Position numbers and translations under genes: made by a program. Under the pieces are notes generated by a model. That model worked only from the letters and a program-made list of their open reading frames with translations. It ran no database searches and was not told where the DNA came from. A stretch of 64,000 nucleotides of DNA from Alteromonas aquimaris (GTDB lineage Bacteria > Pseudomonadota > Gammaproteobacteria > Enterobacterales > Alteromonadaceae): positions 248,001 through 312,000 of the forward strand of contig NZ_JAPFRD010000011.1 of NCBI RefSeq assembly GCF_026183695.1, in the 5' to 3' direction. The first letter of the stretch is position 1; each line of letters starts with the position of its first letter. Below, piece after piece: positions 17,632 through 27,115 of the stretch.

Positions 17632-18192
17632 ATGAATTACGATAGACAGATAAATCAGTACTTAATAACCTTAGCTCAATACATGTCACGATTGGATACA
17701 CAACAAGCAAACGAAGTTATCAGAGAGATTGAAAGCCACATTTACGATGTTATCGATAACGCCGAAATTGAGGGCAGACCTATCGCCATCGATGAAGTAT
17801 TAGCTCGCTTTGGCTCACCAAGGCAACTCGCACAGCAATACAGTGATCATTTGCTCATGGGCACTCCACCCCCGCCAGGATTTACCGCACTGCGAAAAAT
17901 AAAAAAAAGCGTCACAGCGGGAGTATTCTATGGCTCTGGCATTGTCGGCTACATTTTGGGCGCAGTGCTTATTATCATTGGTATTTTAAAAGTCTTTATG
18001 CCTGAATCAGTAGGTGTGTGGGTCAATGATCACGGCCAAAGCATCATTCTGGGCGTTGTTGAACAAGCACCACTTTCGAGCGATGAATTACTCGGTATCT
18101 GGTTAATTCCTGTGGGCATTGCTACTGGTTCGTTGATAACGTATCTGACATACCGTTTGCTCAGCGTACTCAAGCAATATCGTGAACACTAA
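17632..18192 (+). CDS. HAAS-domain membrane protein (PadR partner)
   Basis: A 186-residue protein with an N-terminal helical HAAS domain (DUF1700-like): YLITLAQYMSRLDTQQANEVIREIESHI then DEVLARFGSPRQLAQQY, followed by two membrane helices near 105-125 and 155-178. HAAS domains occur with PadR regulators and are thought to pass signals between membrane and regulator. AAGGAT precedes the start. It is followed 12 bases later by the phosphoesterase gene, suggesting one operon of three. Confidence 0.85.
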   Translation: MNYDRQINQYLITLAQYMSRLDTQQANEVIREIESHIYDVIDNAEIEGRPIAIDEVLARFGSPRQLAQQYSDHLLMGTPPPPGFTALRKIKKSVTAGVFYGSGIVGYILGAVLIIIGILKVFMPESVGVWVNDHGQSIILGVVEQAPLSSDELLGIWLIPVGIATGSLITYLTYRLLSVLKQYREH

Positions 18193-18204
18193 GGGGGAAC
18201 CGAG

Positions 18205-19374
18205 ATGAAAACCTTACTCCGATATCTGGGTCATTTTGCAGCCGTGAGTACAGTTCTACTGGTGTTGGGCTTTGCTTTACTTATCAGTCAACATGGTACA
18301 GTAGGGTTTCCTGCCGACCCATTAGCAAAAACGGTTGGCAATGAAGGCCCCCACGTTTTCTTTGACGGCGGGAAAGTTCGAGCCGAATACATTCGTGGTA
18401 ACCGTGATGACGGTTTTTACAAAGAAACGGTGCCATTGCAATTAGAAGGAAGTAATCAGTTAGACGTATACTTCCCCCTCACAGATTCCACGTTCCAGGT
18501 TGACTACATACCGGTGGTGGAAACGCCACCTTCCATTTACTCAGACAACGCGCCAATTCTTGCTATATCAGATCTAGAGGGCAATTTGGCGACATTTATC
18601 GACTTTCTAAAAGCTCATAAGGTGATTAATAACGATAACCAATGGCAATTTGGTAACGGCCATTTGGTGCTCATCGGTGATATGGTCGATCGCGGTTATT
18701 CGACAACGCCTTTATTGTGGTTTATCTACAAGTTAGAACAAGAAGCTCAGCTAGCTGGAGGTAAACTGCATTACATAATCGGTAACCATGAAATCAAAAA
18801 CTTACAAGGCAACTTTTACTCAGCGGCCGACAAATACTTTGCAATAGCGGGTATTTTAGAGCGCCAACAGTACGAGTTGTTTGGTCCAAACGCCGCCATT
18901 GGGCGGTGGTTAGCCAGTAAGAATGTTATTGAAAACATCAACGGCCACCTGTTTGTGCACGGCGGCATTCACCCGGACATTAGCAAGCTGGGTATGTCAA
19001 TTGATGAAATAAATGCTGTTGTTAGAGAACACTTCAGACAGTTTTATTATCCACGCGCAACCTTACAAAACCATATCGATTTACTCACTTCCACCATAAC
19101 TGGCCCTGCTTGGTATCGCGGTTACTTTAAAGATGATGTCGATACACACCATGTTAAGCAAAGCCTGGAAGCGTTTAAAGCCAAAGCTGTCATTGTTGGC
19201 CACACGTTACAATTTAAAGTTAATGCATTGTTCGACAATCAAGTGTTCGCTATCGATGTTAAGCACCCGGATGACTACAACGTTAGCTTCCCCACAAAGT
19301 CATCTGAAGGGCTATTAATTGAAAATGGCAGCTATTACCGCCTGATGGAAGACGGCGAAAGGGTTGCAATTTAG
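18205..19374 (+). CDS. Membrane-anchored calcineurin-like metallophosphoesterase
   Basis: A 389-residue phosphoesterase with one N-terminal helix (residues 10-28), probably anchoring it on the periplasmic side. The metal-binding motifs are GDMVDRG, GNHE, HGGIHPD and GHT, in family order. The first motif reads SDLEGN, with Glu where the usual GDxHG has His. The arrangement resembles Shewanella-like phosphatases of the PPP type. AAGGGGGA precedes the ATG. As last gene of the PadR/HAAS operon, it is probably the effector enzyme; the substrate may be a phosphoprotein or phosphoester in the envelope. Confidence 0.87.
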   Translation: MKTLLRYLGHFAAVSTVLLVLGFALLISQHGTVGFPADPLAKTVGNEGPHVFFDGGKVRAEYIRGNRDDGFYKETVPLQLEGSNQLDVYFPLTDSTFQVDYIPVVETPPSIYSDNAPILAISDLEGNLATFIDFLKAHKVINNDNQWQFGNGHLVLIGDMVDRGYSTTPLLWFIYKLEQEAQLAGGKLHYIIGNHEIKNLQGNFYSAADKYFAIAGILERQQYELFGPNAAIGRWLASKNVIENINGHLFVHGGIHPDISKLGMSIDEINAVVREHFRQFYYPRATLQNHIDLLTSTITGPAWYRGYFKDDVDTHHVKQSLEAFKAKAVIVGHTLQFKVNALFDNQVFAIDVKHPDDYNVSFPTKSSEGLLIENGSYYRLMEDGERVAI

Positions 19375-19783
19375 CTGCCTTAGCCATGATACAAATGGCA
19401 TGTACAACTCAATGAGCCAGCTACTTTTGTTAACCGGATAATACCTAGTAGGAACGGGTTAAAAGTGTAACTGTTTCGTTTTTTAACCGTAGCGAACAAT
19501 TACAGAGACATTTTAGCGCCGTACTTCCAAAAATACCCGAGGTCTGTTGCATGAGGATCATCCCTTTTCGAAACAGCTTTAGAAGCGTACTTTTTATAAT
19601 TTCCACAGGCGTGTGCCCTTTCTTCCTACTTTACCCACCTCCCCGCGTCTCCTTATTTCACTTCCCGATTCTTCCACTACGCCTTTGAGTGATAAATTAA
19701 ATCTGCCAAACCCGTAGTATTCTTTGCAACATAGGTAAGAGGCGTCAATAATTACGTTAAATCTCATTGTTAAAACTCAGCCG
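19375..19783. other. Intergenic region, no gene seen
   Basis: About 400 bases without a supported frame. A weak GCCAT/ATGGC hairpin follows the phosphoesterase gene without a T-tract. The promoter of the next gene must lie here but no convincing box was picked. Confidence 0.4.
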
Positions 19784-21304
19784 TTGAAAGTACAACTCAC
19801 TACCAAAATTATCTGCTCAGCCGTGCTTTTGTTCCTTTGCATGAGGTGTGCGTGGTCCAACGAAAAAACGGTGACGTTTGTCTTCACTGCCGATATGCCG
19901 GTTGTCGGTGATGAACGTAAAGGCGCTTATGCTAGATTAGCGAGCCTGCTTGATGAGATTCGTTCTACTCAACCGGAAACGGTATTCTTATTTGGCGGGG
20001 CGAGCTTAGGTCCGAGTACAATGTCTGGGTTTGACCGCGGCGCCCATATAATTGATGTCCTCAATAGTTTAGAGCCGGATGTGATGGGCGTAAGCCAACG
20101 AGAATTCAGTTATTACGAGGATGAGCTTTCACTGCGGGCCTTTGAAGCTGGCTTTCCCATGGTGGCCAGTAATTTATTCGATCCCCTTACCCAAGGCACG
20201 CCGACAGGGTTGGTTGACCGTTTTCTCATCGAAAAAGGTAATTTAATCATCGGTGTGGTGAGTGTAGTACATCCCTCGGTGACTGAAGAGTATCCCTTAT
20301 TGCGCGTGCAAGTTACCCCACCCAAAGAGCAAATAAACGCCAAAGCACAACAACTGCGAGCGGCAGGCGCTCATATCATTGTGCTACTTTACTCTCATCC
20401 TTCTTTATTTGTGCGAGAACAATTAGAGGAGGGGATTGTGGACTTAGCCTTTCTTACCGATCCCGATCTTGATATTCGTAACGAAGAGGAGATGTGGTCA
20501 CACCCCCGCAATATTGCATTGCTTCAATATGCTCAGGCGGCAATAGTTAACTGTTCACTGCATGAGAATGGGAAAGAAATTCTAACTACTAACTGGAAGT
20601 TGTTTAACCTGGATAACTTTGTACCTGATCCAATCATTGCCGCTCAAACGACCGGATATACAATGCGTTTAAATCGATTGCTGGATGAGCAGGTCGGGCA
20701 ATTGAAAACCGCGATGGATACCACAAGAAAAGCGGTTCGGGCTGGGGAAAATGCCTTTGCCAATCTACTGACCGACGCCATACGAAATTTTACAGAGGTA
20801 AATGTTATCCTGTTGAACGGTGGCATTATCCGGGGAGAAAACATTTATAAGGCAGGGGCAGTAATTACGCGCGGCGATATCTTTGAGGAATTACCTTTTC
20901 GAAATAAAGTGGCCACCTTAACGCTTAAAGGAAGCGCTATCAAACAGGCATTGGAAAATGGTCTAAGTATGCTCGAGACGCTAGAAGGGCGCTTCCCCCA
21001 TGTGTCGGGTATGACGGTGACTTACAACAGTGACTTGCCAGCAGGGGAGCGCGTATTAAAGGTAGAAATTGATGGAGAACCACTTGATTTTGACCAAAAT
21101 TATTCGCTGGCCACCACGCAGTATCTGTCCAATGGTGGCGACGGCTACTGGATGTTTAAAGAGCGGGAGACTGAATCGTTAAGCACAAAATTTCCGCCCT
21201 TACTTTCTGACATTGTTATCTCTAATATTCGCCGCCAGGGACAAATCAGCCCCGCCATTGAAAACAGAATGGTTGATATTGCTAACAGGTCATCTGGTGA
21301 GTAA
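19784..21304 (+). CDS. 5'-nucleotidase-like protein with degenerate metal site
   Basis: The length (506 residues), signal peptide (KIICSAVLLFLCMRCAWS) and C-terminal nucleotidase domain (NGGIIRG, FEELPFRNKVATLTLKGSAIKQALENG, FPHVSGM) place it in the UshA/5'-nucleotidase family. In the metallophosphatase half the canonical D-x-H reads ADMP, the GD motif reads GGAS, GNHEFD reads SQREF and GHxH reads TDPD; only one His (YSHPS) remains. Catalysis by the usual two-metal centre is unlikely. It may bind nucleotides as a sensor. The start is a TTG, needed to keep the signal peptide. The stop overlaps the next gene, a diguanylate cyclase, so the two are translationally coupled. Confidence 0.85.
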   Translation: MKVQLTTKIICSAVLLFLCMRCAWSNEKTVTFVFTADMPVVGDERKGAYARLASLLDEIRSTQPETVFLFGGASLGPSTMSGFDRGAHIIDVLNSLEPDVMGVSQREFSYYEDELSLRAFEAGFPMVASNLFDPLTQGTPTGLVDRFLIEKGNLIIGVVSVVHPSVTEEYPLLRVQVTPPKEQINAKAQQLRAAGAHIIVLLYSHPSLFVREQLEEGIVDLAFLTDPDLDIRNEEEMWSHPRNIALLQYAQAAIVNCSLHENGKEILTTNWKLFNLDNFVPDPIIAAQTTGYTMRLNRLLDEQVGQLKTAMDTTRKAVRAGENAFANLLTDAIRNFTEVNVILLNGGIIRGENIYKAGAVITRGDIFEELPFRNKVATLTLKGSAIKQALENGLSMLETLEGRFPHVSGMTVTYNSDLPAGERVLKVEIDGEPLDFDQNYSLATTQYLSNGGDGYWMFKERETESLSTKFPPLLSDIVISNIRRQGQISPAIENRMVDIANRSSGE

Positions 21305-22985
21305 TCAAAAAGTTTCCTCCCATAAACATTCGAAGGTGCCTTTTTGGGGCGACAAACGGATCCCCCTTTCCGCTGTATTCTTATCTTCCATTGCCACCAT
21401 AATTTTTCTCTTTTTCCTGGTCTCGGTACTGGCATTTTCTCGCTTACAAAACTTCAGTGCCATTATCACGCAACTTACCGAAGAGTCAGTACCCAAATTG
21501 GCGATATCAGGACGTATTGTGGGTAAAGTTAACCAGCTTACCTATCTCACCGAAGGGTTAACGCGAGCGCAAAACGAAGTGGTGCGAAGAGTTCTATTTA
21601 CCCAGCTTCAATCACAAATTTCAGATATTCAACTGCTCGCGCTGGATCCTAATGCCGATCCTGCTTTGCAAGCGCATATTCAAGGCTTGGATCTGGAAAT
21701 AAACGAATTAAATCAGCTGGTCAAAAGTAGGTTGGATATCGAGTCTGCGATTCAGGACAAACTCAAATCAATTTACCAACTCTATAACCAAGTCATGATC
21801 GTGCAGACAGATCAGCCAATGAGTAATCGCATTATAGATGACACCAACTGGAAAATAATATTCGCTGATATTGTAGCTATGTCTTCCAGGGTTGCGACTT
21901 TGGAAAGGCTCACAGAGATCAGGCAAATAGAGCGCGGATTAAAGGAGCAAATTAATAAATTAGCCATGCTGGTTCAGGGACTACCCGATAACCAAAGAAA
22001 CGATGCGACCACGCAAATGCAGCTATTAAAAAAGCTGGTCATCGATAAAAGTGGTTTAGTGGAACAAAAAATAACGCATTTGCGTACAAAAGGCCGCACA
22101 ACCGGACGCGGTAATTTTGTGCGTAATTTTATTCTCGATTATGCTGGCATGTCTGAGTATCGTGCGTATCAACTAAACGAAGCTACGCTTGAAAGAACCA
22201 AAGACACCACCGAACAAGTTAAACGGCAGGTAAGTGTATTAACGACAATTAGCGTGATCGCTATTCTGATACTGCTGGGGGTGCTTTATCTTATTCAATC
22301 GAGAATCGTTAATCGCTTAGAAAAATTAAATAGCTTTGTACGCGACCGCTTAGCAGGGCGTGACACCCCTCTTTCGATTACAGGCAATGATGAAATCTCC
22401 GACATCGCCAAATCCTTCGAAAAGTTTGCTTTAACTATTGAAAAGCAAAAACAAATATTAGAGGAGATTTCGTTATCCGATGGTCTCACCGGAATTGCCA
22501 ATCGTCGCGCGTTTGATAATAGAATCGAGCATGACATTAAACTGGCTATTCGGCACCAATGGCCATTAACTGTCATTCTGTTTGATGTGGATCATTTCAA
22601 ACTCTATAACGATTCCTACGGCCACGCGGTTGGAGATGAATGCCTGAAGGATTTGGCTACATCCGTGAAGAAAGTTATGCGACGAGATCAGGACTTTTTC
22701 GCTCGCTATGGTGGGGAAGAATTTGTCTGCATTTTGGCAAACACCAATTTTAAAGGGGCGAAAGCCGTCTCCGACACTATTCTACAAACCGTTCGAAATC
22801 AAGCTATCCCCCATCAGAAAAGCCCGATTACTGATTACGTCACCGTAAGTGTTGGTTCAGTAACAGCAACCCCTTCGCAGGAACAAAATATTTCACCTAT
22901 ACAGCTTCTCAAGCAGGCGGATCAAGCCCTGTATGAAGCGAAAGAGCAGGGTCGAAATAGAAAAGTGAATATGCGGTTACAGTAA
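21297..22985 (+). CDS. Membrane HAMP-GGDEF diguanylate cyclase
   Basis: An inner-membrane enzyme making cyclic di-GMP. From the GTG at 21297 (AGGT upstream, 8-base overlap with the nucleotidase-like gene) it has helix 1 near 20-42, a long helical periplasmic domain to about 310, helix 2, a HAMP linker (NRLEKLNSFV to SDIAKSF) and a GGDEF domain. The active site RYGGEEF is intact and the inhibitory RDQD site is present, so it should be active and product-inhibited. The periplasmic domain may read the state of its coupled nucleotidase-like partner. A longer frame from 21213 would run into the previous gene and is less likely. Confidence 0.9.
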   Translation: MSNQKVSSHKHSKVPFWGDKRIPLSAVFLSSIATIIFLFFLVSVLAFSRLQNFSAIITQLTEESVPKLAISGRIVGKVNQLTYLTEGLTRAQNEVVRRVLFTQLQSQISDIQLLALDPNADPALQAHIQGLDLEINELNQLVKSRLDIESAIQDKLKSIYQLYNQVMIVQTDQPMSNRIIDDTNWKIIFADIVAMSSRVATLERLTEIRQIERGLKEQINKLAMLVQGLPDNQRNDATTQMQLLKKLVIDKSGLVEQKITHLRTKGRTTGRGNFVRNFILDYAGMSEYRAYQLNEATLERTKDTTEQVKRQVSVLTTISVIAILILLGVLYLIQSRIVNRLEKLNSFVRDRLAGRDTPLSITGNDEISDIAKSFEKFALTIEKQKQILEEISLSDGLTGIANRRAFDNRIEHDIKLAIRHQWPLTVILFDVDHFKLYNDSYGHAVGDECLKDLATSVKKVMRRDQDFFARYGGEEFVCILANTNFKGAKAVSDTILQTVRNQAIPHQKSPITDYVTVSVGSVTATPSQEQNISPIQLLKQADQALYEAKEQGRNRKVNMRLQ

Positions 22986-22997
22986 ACCGGTTTCCAA

Positions 22998-23018
22998 GGT
23001 AGCCGCTACCCTTTTTTT
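22998..23018 (+). terminator. Terminator of the diguanylate cyclase operon
   Basis: GGTAG, a three-base loop and CTACC, followed by C and seven T. The stem is short but the T-tract is strong. Confidence 0.55.
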
Positions 23019-23107
23019 ACACCGGTAAACTCTGCGATGGCAGCGGGTAAAGGCGCTGCCGTCACGGAAGGTGTTGGTTTCTGCCCGATTCGTTGCGGAT
23101 TATGCTG

Positions 23108-23854
23108 CTATCTGACAGACAGCTGATAGGCACACATGCTCAGGGCACTGGCAACGTTCAAGGAGTCGATATTCCCACTTCCTGCGATGGTAAACGCAGT
23201 GGCATTAAATGCGCTAAGTGTGTCCTGGGGAACGCCGCGCGCTTCGTTGCCAAACAGGTAACATGAATAATCAGCAAAATCTGGGCGGGTAATGGAACTG
23301 CCGTTTAAATCCAGATAAGCGAAGGAATTAAACCGTGCAGCAAGCGAATGAATTGTTACCTCGTGTTCCAAGGGCAAATGGAAAATTGCCCCCATGCTCG
23401 CGCGCACCACTTTTGCATTGTAAGGATCAACACAATTGGGGCTAAGCAGTAACCTGAAATGACCAAACCAGGCCAGGGTGCGCATAATCGTACCTAAGTT
23501 TCCGGGATCTTGTATCTCGTGAAGGTAGATACACTTTTCCTGCTTGTCAGCCTTTAAATTTGCCGCATCTGTGGCCGACAGCGGCACACATGCCAGAATG
23601 CCTTGGGGAGTTTTGGTATCACTCAGCTGCGCCATCTGTTTTTTTGAAACTAGGCTGACGGGCCATTGACTGGCTTGGCTGTCAGCCCACTGTTGATATT
23701 CTTCGGTAACATAGATCCTAGTGGCTCGTCGGTAGGCTGGATTTTTTACTGCTTTGAACAGTTCCAACACCAAATGCTCTCCTTCAACAAGAAAATAACC
23801 GAATTGGTTTCGGTATTTTTTTTGATGCAGTTTTTTTACATCGTCTAGTTTCAT
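23108..23854 (-). CDS. TrmH/SpoU-family RNA 2'-O-methyltransferase
   Basis: A SPOUT-class methyltransferase of 248 residues. The three SpoU motifs are visible: IQDPGNLGTIMRTLAWFG, LFGNEARGVP, and GNIDSLNVASALSMCAYQ, which form the knotted SAM pocket. The N-terminal part (RNQFGYFLVEGEHLVLELF) matches the substrate-binding domain of rRNA enzymes such as RlmB. The exact RNA target cannot be told. It diverges from rlmE, with 142 bases between the starts, which gives a pair of RNA-modifying genes. Confidence 0.88.
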   Translation of the reverse strand: MKLDDVKKLHQKKYRNQFGYFLVEGEHLVLELFKAVKNPAYRRATRIYVTEEYQQWADSQASQWPVSLVSKKQMAQLSDTKTPQGILACVPLSATDAANLKADKQEKCIYLHEIQDPGNLGTIMRTLAWFGHFRLLLSPNCVDPYNAKVVRASMGAIFHLPLEHEVTIHSLAARFNSFAYLDLNGSSITRPDFADYSCYLFGNEARGVPQDTLSAFNATAFTIAGSGNIDSLNVASALSMCAYQLSVR

Positions 23855-23996
23855 GTTGAAGCTCTACCTGAATAAAGAGGAGAAAAATGTTGTTCAATTG
23901 TATCGGTTAATACGCATAAAGTCAGGCGCATTGGTAAATCTACAGCGGGGAGATTACAATGTGCTCCTTTAAATGCGCACACAGTAGATTGAGTTT

Positions 23997-24617
23997 ATGG
24001 CAAAGTCTAAAACCAGTAAAAAGTGGATGGATGAGCACGTTAACGATCCTTATGTCAAAAGGGCACAGATTGACGGCTATCGTTCAAGAGCTAGTTATAA
24101 ACTGATTGAAATAAACGATAAAGACCAATTGATTCGTCAGGGTGATATTGTCATGGATCTTGGCTCTGCGCCCGGCGGTTGGTCACAAATAGTGGCGCCT
24201 ATCGTGGGCCAATCAGGCCGAGTGATTGCCTCAGACATCTTACCGATGGATAGTATTATCGGAGTGGACTTTATTCAGGGCGATTTCACCGAAGAGGCAG
24301 TGTATGACTCTATCCTTCAAACTCTCAACGGCGCCGAAGTGGACACAGTGATTTCCGACATGGCCCCCAACATGAGTGGGGTGAATACGACTGATCAATA
24401 TGCCTCGATGTACTTAGTTGAACTAGCGCTCGATATGGCGCGCAATGTCCTTAAGCCGGGTGGAAATTTCTGTGCAAAAGTGTTTCAAGGGGTAGGGTAC
24501 GACGACTACATGAAAGAAGTTCGAAGTTCGTTTACAAAGGTAGTGGTTCGTAAACCCGCGGCATCTCGCCCTCGTTCTCGTGAGGTATACATTGTTGGAA
24601 AAGGCTTTAAACGTTGA
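23997..24617 (+). CDS. rlmE: 23S rRNA (uridine-2'-O) methyltransferase
   Basis: RlmE (RrmJ/FtsJ) methylates U2552 of 23S rRNA late in 50S assembly. The 206-residue protein has [11 protein letters not shown] with the first catalytic Lys, [12 protein letters not shown] (SAM site), [10 protein letters not shown] with the catalytic Asp, CAKVFQG with Lys and [11 protein letters not shown] with Glu, completing the K-D-K-E tetrad. In E. coli ftsH follows; here it does not, so the locus is rearranged. Confidence 0.96.
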   Translation: MAKSKTSKKWMDEHVNDPYVKRAQIDGYRSRASYKLIEINDKDQLIRQGDIVMDLGSAPGGWSQIVAPIVGQSGRVIASDILPMDSIIGVDFIQGDFTEEAVYDSILQTLNGAEVDTVISDMAPNMSGVNTTDQYASMYLVELALDMARNVLKPGGNFCAKVFQGVGYDDYMKEVRSSFTKVVVRKPAASRPRSREVYIVGKGFKR

Positions 24618-24641
24618 TGTTTGCTCTTTATCTAAAAAAAT

Positions 24642-24664
24642 AAAAAAAGGGGCCCTAGGGCCCC
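24642..24664 (-). terminator. Intrinsic terminator pointing to the minus strand
   Basis: The 16-base palindrome at 24649-24664 (GGGGCC-CTAG-GGCCCC) is preceded by seven A, which read as seven T after the stem on the minus strand. Nothing T-rich follows on the plus strand, so it serves a leftward transcript from 24.7-25.1 kb or shields rlmE from antisense reading. Confidence 0.6.
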
Positions 24665-25100
24665 AAGTTAGGTCCAGGGATTAGACCAGGTAAGCAGGAA
24701 TGAATCGGCTTGTGCAACGTATCTATAACGTTACGCCTTCAGCCACCAACATCGGGATAGGTATCACTTCATATAAACTAATATGTAGGCTGTAAATACA
24801 CTAGGCCCAATCCACAAATGGGGGTATATATGTTACTAACTGGCTGGTAGATGTGATTAACGGTAGTCTGAACGAATTGGCATTTACCGTGAAACTCACC
24901 CGTAACGGCTTGATAGTAACCCAGAGAGCACAAGACGCATAATTCTATGTTGGCAGACATGGCTGATGGACATTCAGGCTGAGAGAACGCTGAATGAGCT
25001 GATTTTTGGGATAAATTAGAATTCACAACCTGAGAACAGATTTGCTTCGCTACGCTATTTTTAGTAATAATCGATTGTCTGTCTAAAGGTAGTCCCCCAC
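24665..25100. other. Intergenic region, possible leftward transcript
   Basis: About 435 bases with no gene that I can support. A minus-strand frame of 82 codons (24778-25026, GTG start) has no recognisable features. The leftward terminator at its edge suggests an untranslated or small-protein transcript. Confidence 0.35.
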
Positions 25101-26196
25101 ATGTTCTCGTCGTTTATCAGAAACTTTCCCTCTCGATTATTTTGTTTATCGTCTACGTTGTTTTGGCTGATTATGAATACGCTGGCAGCGGATAATGCTT
25201 ATCGAATTGCTATAGAATATGGGCGAAACCCAGTGTGGCATGAAGTATGGTTGCGCTATATTCCATGGTGGGGTAATTGGATAATTTTAACGCCAATCGT
25301 TATCGCCTTGATTAAGACTATAAGTTTAGATCCTAAACAACGCAGCAAGTTCATAGGGGTAAATCTTACCTTAATGATCCTGGTGATGTGCTTTTACTGG
25401 TTCATCACTGCCTTAGAAGTAGCTCTGATACAGGGCGATGTCACCTTACAGGCAATCGGTAACGTAATACAAGAAGTACTGCGCAGCCCAATGCACTTAG
25501 ATGTTCTTATGTATCTGGCGGTGGCATGTATCGGCTTTAGTGGAATGTACTACAATCGGAGTCAAAAAGAAGCATTAGTAAATGTAAAGCTGACGAATCA
25601 GCTGCTGGAAGTGGAGCTGCAGTCGCTAAAATCACAATTGAGTCCACATTTTTTGTTCAATACCCTTAATACCATTTCTGGTCTTATACGCTTAGAACAA
25701 AAAAGCGAAGCGGTAATAGCGCTAAGCGAATTATCGAAGATGTTCCGAACCGTACTAGAAAATCAAAAAAAATCAACTAATTACGTTGCGTGAAGAAATG
25801 GCATTTATTCATAGCTATTTGGCCATTCAGAAAATTCGCTTTGAAGATAAAATTGAAATTGATACCCGCATAGACAAGACTGTGATGGAGGAAGAAGTGC
25901 CTTTCATGTTATTGCATACCTTGGTTGAAAATGCCGTGCAACATGGTTCTCAATTAGAGAGTAATCGTAATTTGTTACGACTTACCATTGAGAAAAGTAC
26001 ACGTCAGTTAGAAATTGTATTAACGAACCAAGCATGCAAGAAAAAGGGACATGCTGGATTTGGTATCGGCCTGGAAGTGAGTAAAAAAAGGTTGCATCAT
26101 TTATATGGCCGCGAGGATCTGTTGACGTCACACACATCTGCGGATGGGGTTTACACTACACGATTAACCATACCCATTAGGGGGAATGATGTATAA
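25101..26196 (+). pseudogene. LytS-type histidine kinase, frameshifted at an A8 run
   Basis: Two adjoining frames encode one sensor kinase. The first (25101-25793) has about four membrane helices and the His box SPHFLFNTLN with phospho-acceptor His183. The second (25786-26196) continues with EEMAFIHSYLAIQKIRF, the N-box LVENAVQHG and the G-box GFGIGL. The shift lies at eight A (25765-25772); with seven A the sequence reads QKNQLITLREEM, exactly what the family has. Either the gene is inactive, or slippage restores some full-length kinase, or the base is a sequencing error. Its partner regulator overlaps the end by eleven bases or fewer. Confidence 0.85.
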
Positions 26197-26944
26197 AGTG
26201 CTCGTGGCGGACGATGAACGTATTGCCAGACAGTTAATCGTCAATTTGCTTGCCCAAGAAAGTGATATTGCTACCATTGTCGAAGCCAGGGATGGTAATG
26301 AGGCGCTTGAACTGGCCCATGGACAACAGCCAGATATCGTTTTTCTTGATATCCAGATGCCCGGTCAAACTGGAATTGAATTAGCCGCGAAGCTGCCTAC
26401 CCATTGTGCCATCATATTCGTCAGTGCATATGAGGGGTTTGCGATTGATGCATTTGAATTGTGTGCCGCAGACTATATTTTGAAACCTTTTGATGACGCC
26501 CGCTTTTATAAAGCCCTCGACAAAGCTCGCACACACTTACAGACCCGCCTTCATATCGACCGTGACAGCATGGCTGAATTTTTTTCCCATGTGATGAGCG
26601 AGCAACACAACAAATACAAAAGCAGATTGGTGGTGAAGGAAACGGGACGCATCCGATTTATTAATGTGGAAAGTATCAATTATATTGAAGGCGCGGGGAA
26701 TTATGTTGATGTGCATTTAAATGACGGGAGTCAGTTATTGCACCGGGAAACCCTCACTCGACTTGAGAGTCAACTTGACCCCACGGTGTTTGCTCGTATT
26801 CATCGTTCCACTATCGTGCGCCAGAGCAATATTAAAGAGCTTAAACCCGCGAACCGGGGCGACTATGAAGTCACCATGAAAAGTGGGGATAGATTGATTC
26901 TGTCACGACGCCATAAATTTCGCCTGTCTGACTTTATGGATTAA
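26189..26944 (+). CDS. LytTR-family response regulator
   Basis: A two-domain regulator of about 251 residues. The receiver domain has the acidic pair VADDE, phospho-acceptor Asp in IVFLDIQMPG, Ser/Thr in FVSAY and Lys in LKPF. The DNA-binding domain is LytTR (RIRFINVESINYIEGAGNYVDVHL, then RIHRSTIVRQSNIKELKPANRGDYEV). Two ATGs stand in tandem; AGGGGGA fits the second, at 26189. It overlaps the kinase, its expected partner. The next gene, an S9 peptidase, lies 171 bases on and could be a target, but no LytTR direct repeats were identified. Confidence 0.9.
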   Translation: MYKVLVADDERIARQLIVNLLAQESDIATIVEARDGNEALELAHGQQPDIVFLDIQMPGQTGIELAAKLPTHCAIIFVSAYEGFAIDAFELCAADYILKPFDDARFYKALDKARTHLQTRLHIDRDSMAEFFSHVMSEQHNKYKSRLVVKETGRIRFINVESINYIEGAGNYVDVHLNDGSQLLHRETLTRLESQLDPTVFARIHRSTIVRQSNIKELKPANRGDYEVTMKSGDRLILSRRHKFRLSDFMD

Positions 26945-27115
26945 AAGAACCTGGCTTTTTTTCACCTGCTTCCCTCACGCTTTCACAGCTTATATTTTCT
27001 CTTGTGCATCACCAAACTCTTTATTCCCATCGATGCTACTTAACGCATTCAACTTGCTTAATTTCTGGTAGTCATTAAAACTAGTAACCGATTGAATAAA
27101 AATGGAAATTGTTTG

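Noticed and set aside
24778-25026. Minus-strand frame of 82 codons upstream of the leftward terminator
   Set aside because: Composition looks random and it has no domain or signal; kept only as a possible transcript region.
25765-25800. Programmed -1 frameshift in the kinase
   Set aside because: The downstream frame is reached by +1 (or loss of one A), not -1, and no stimulatory structure was seen.
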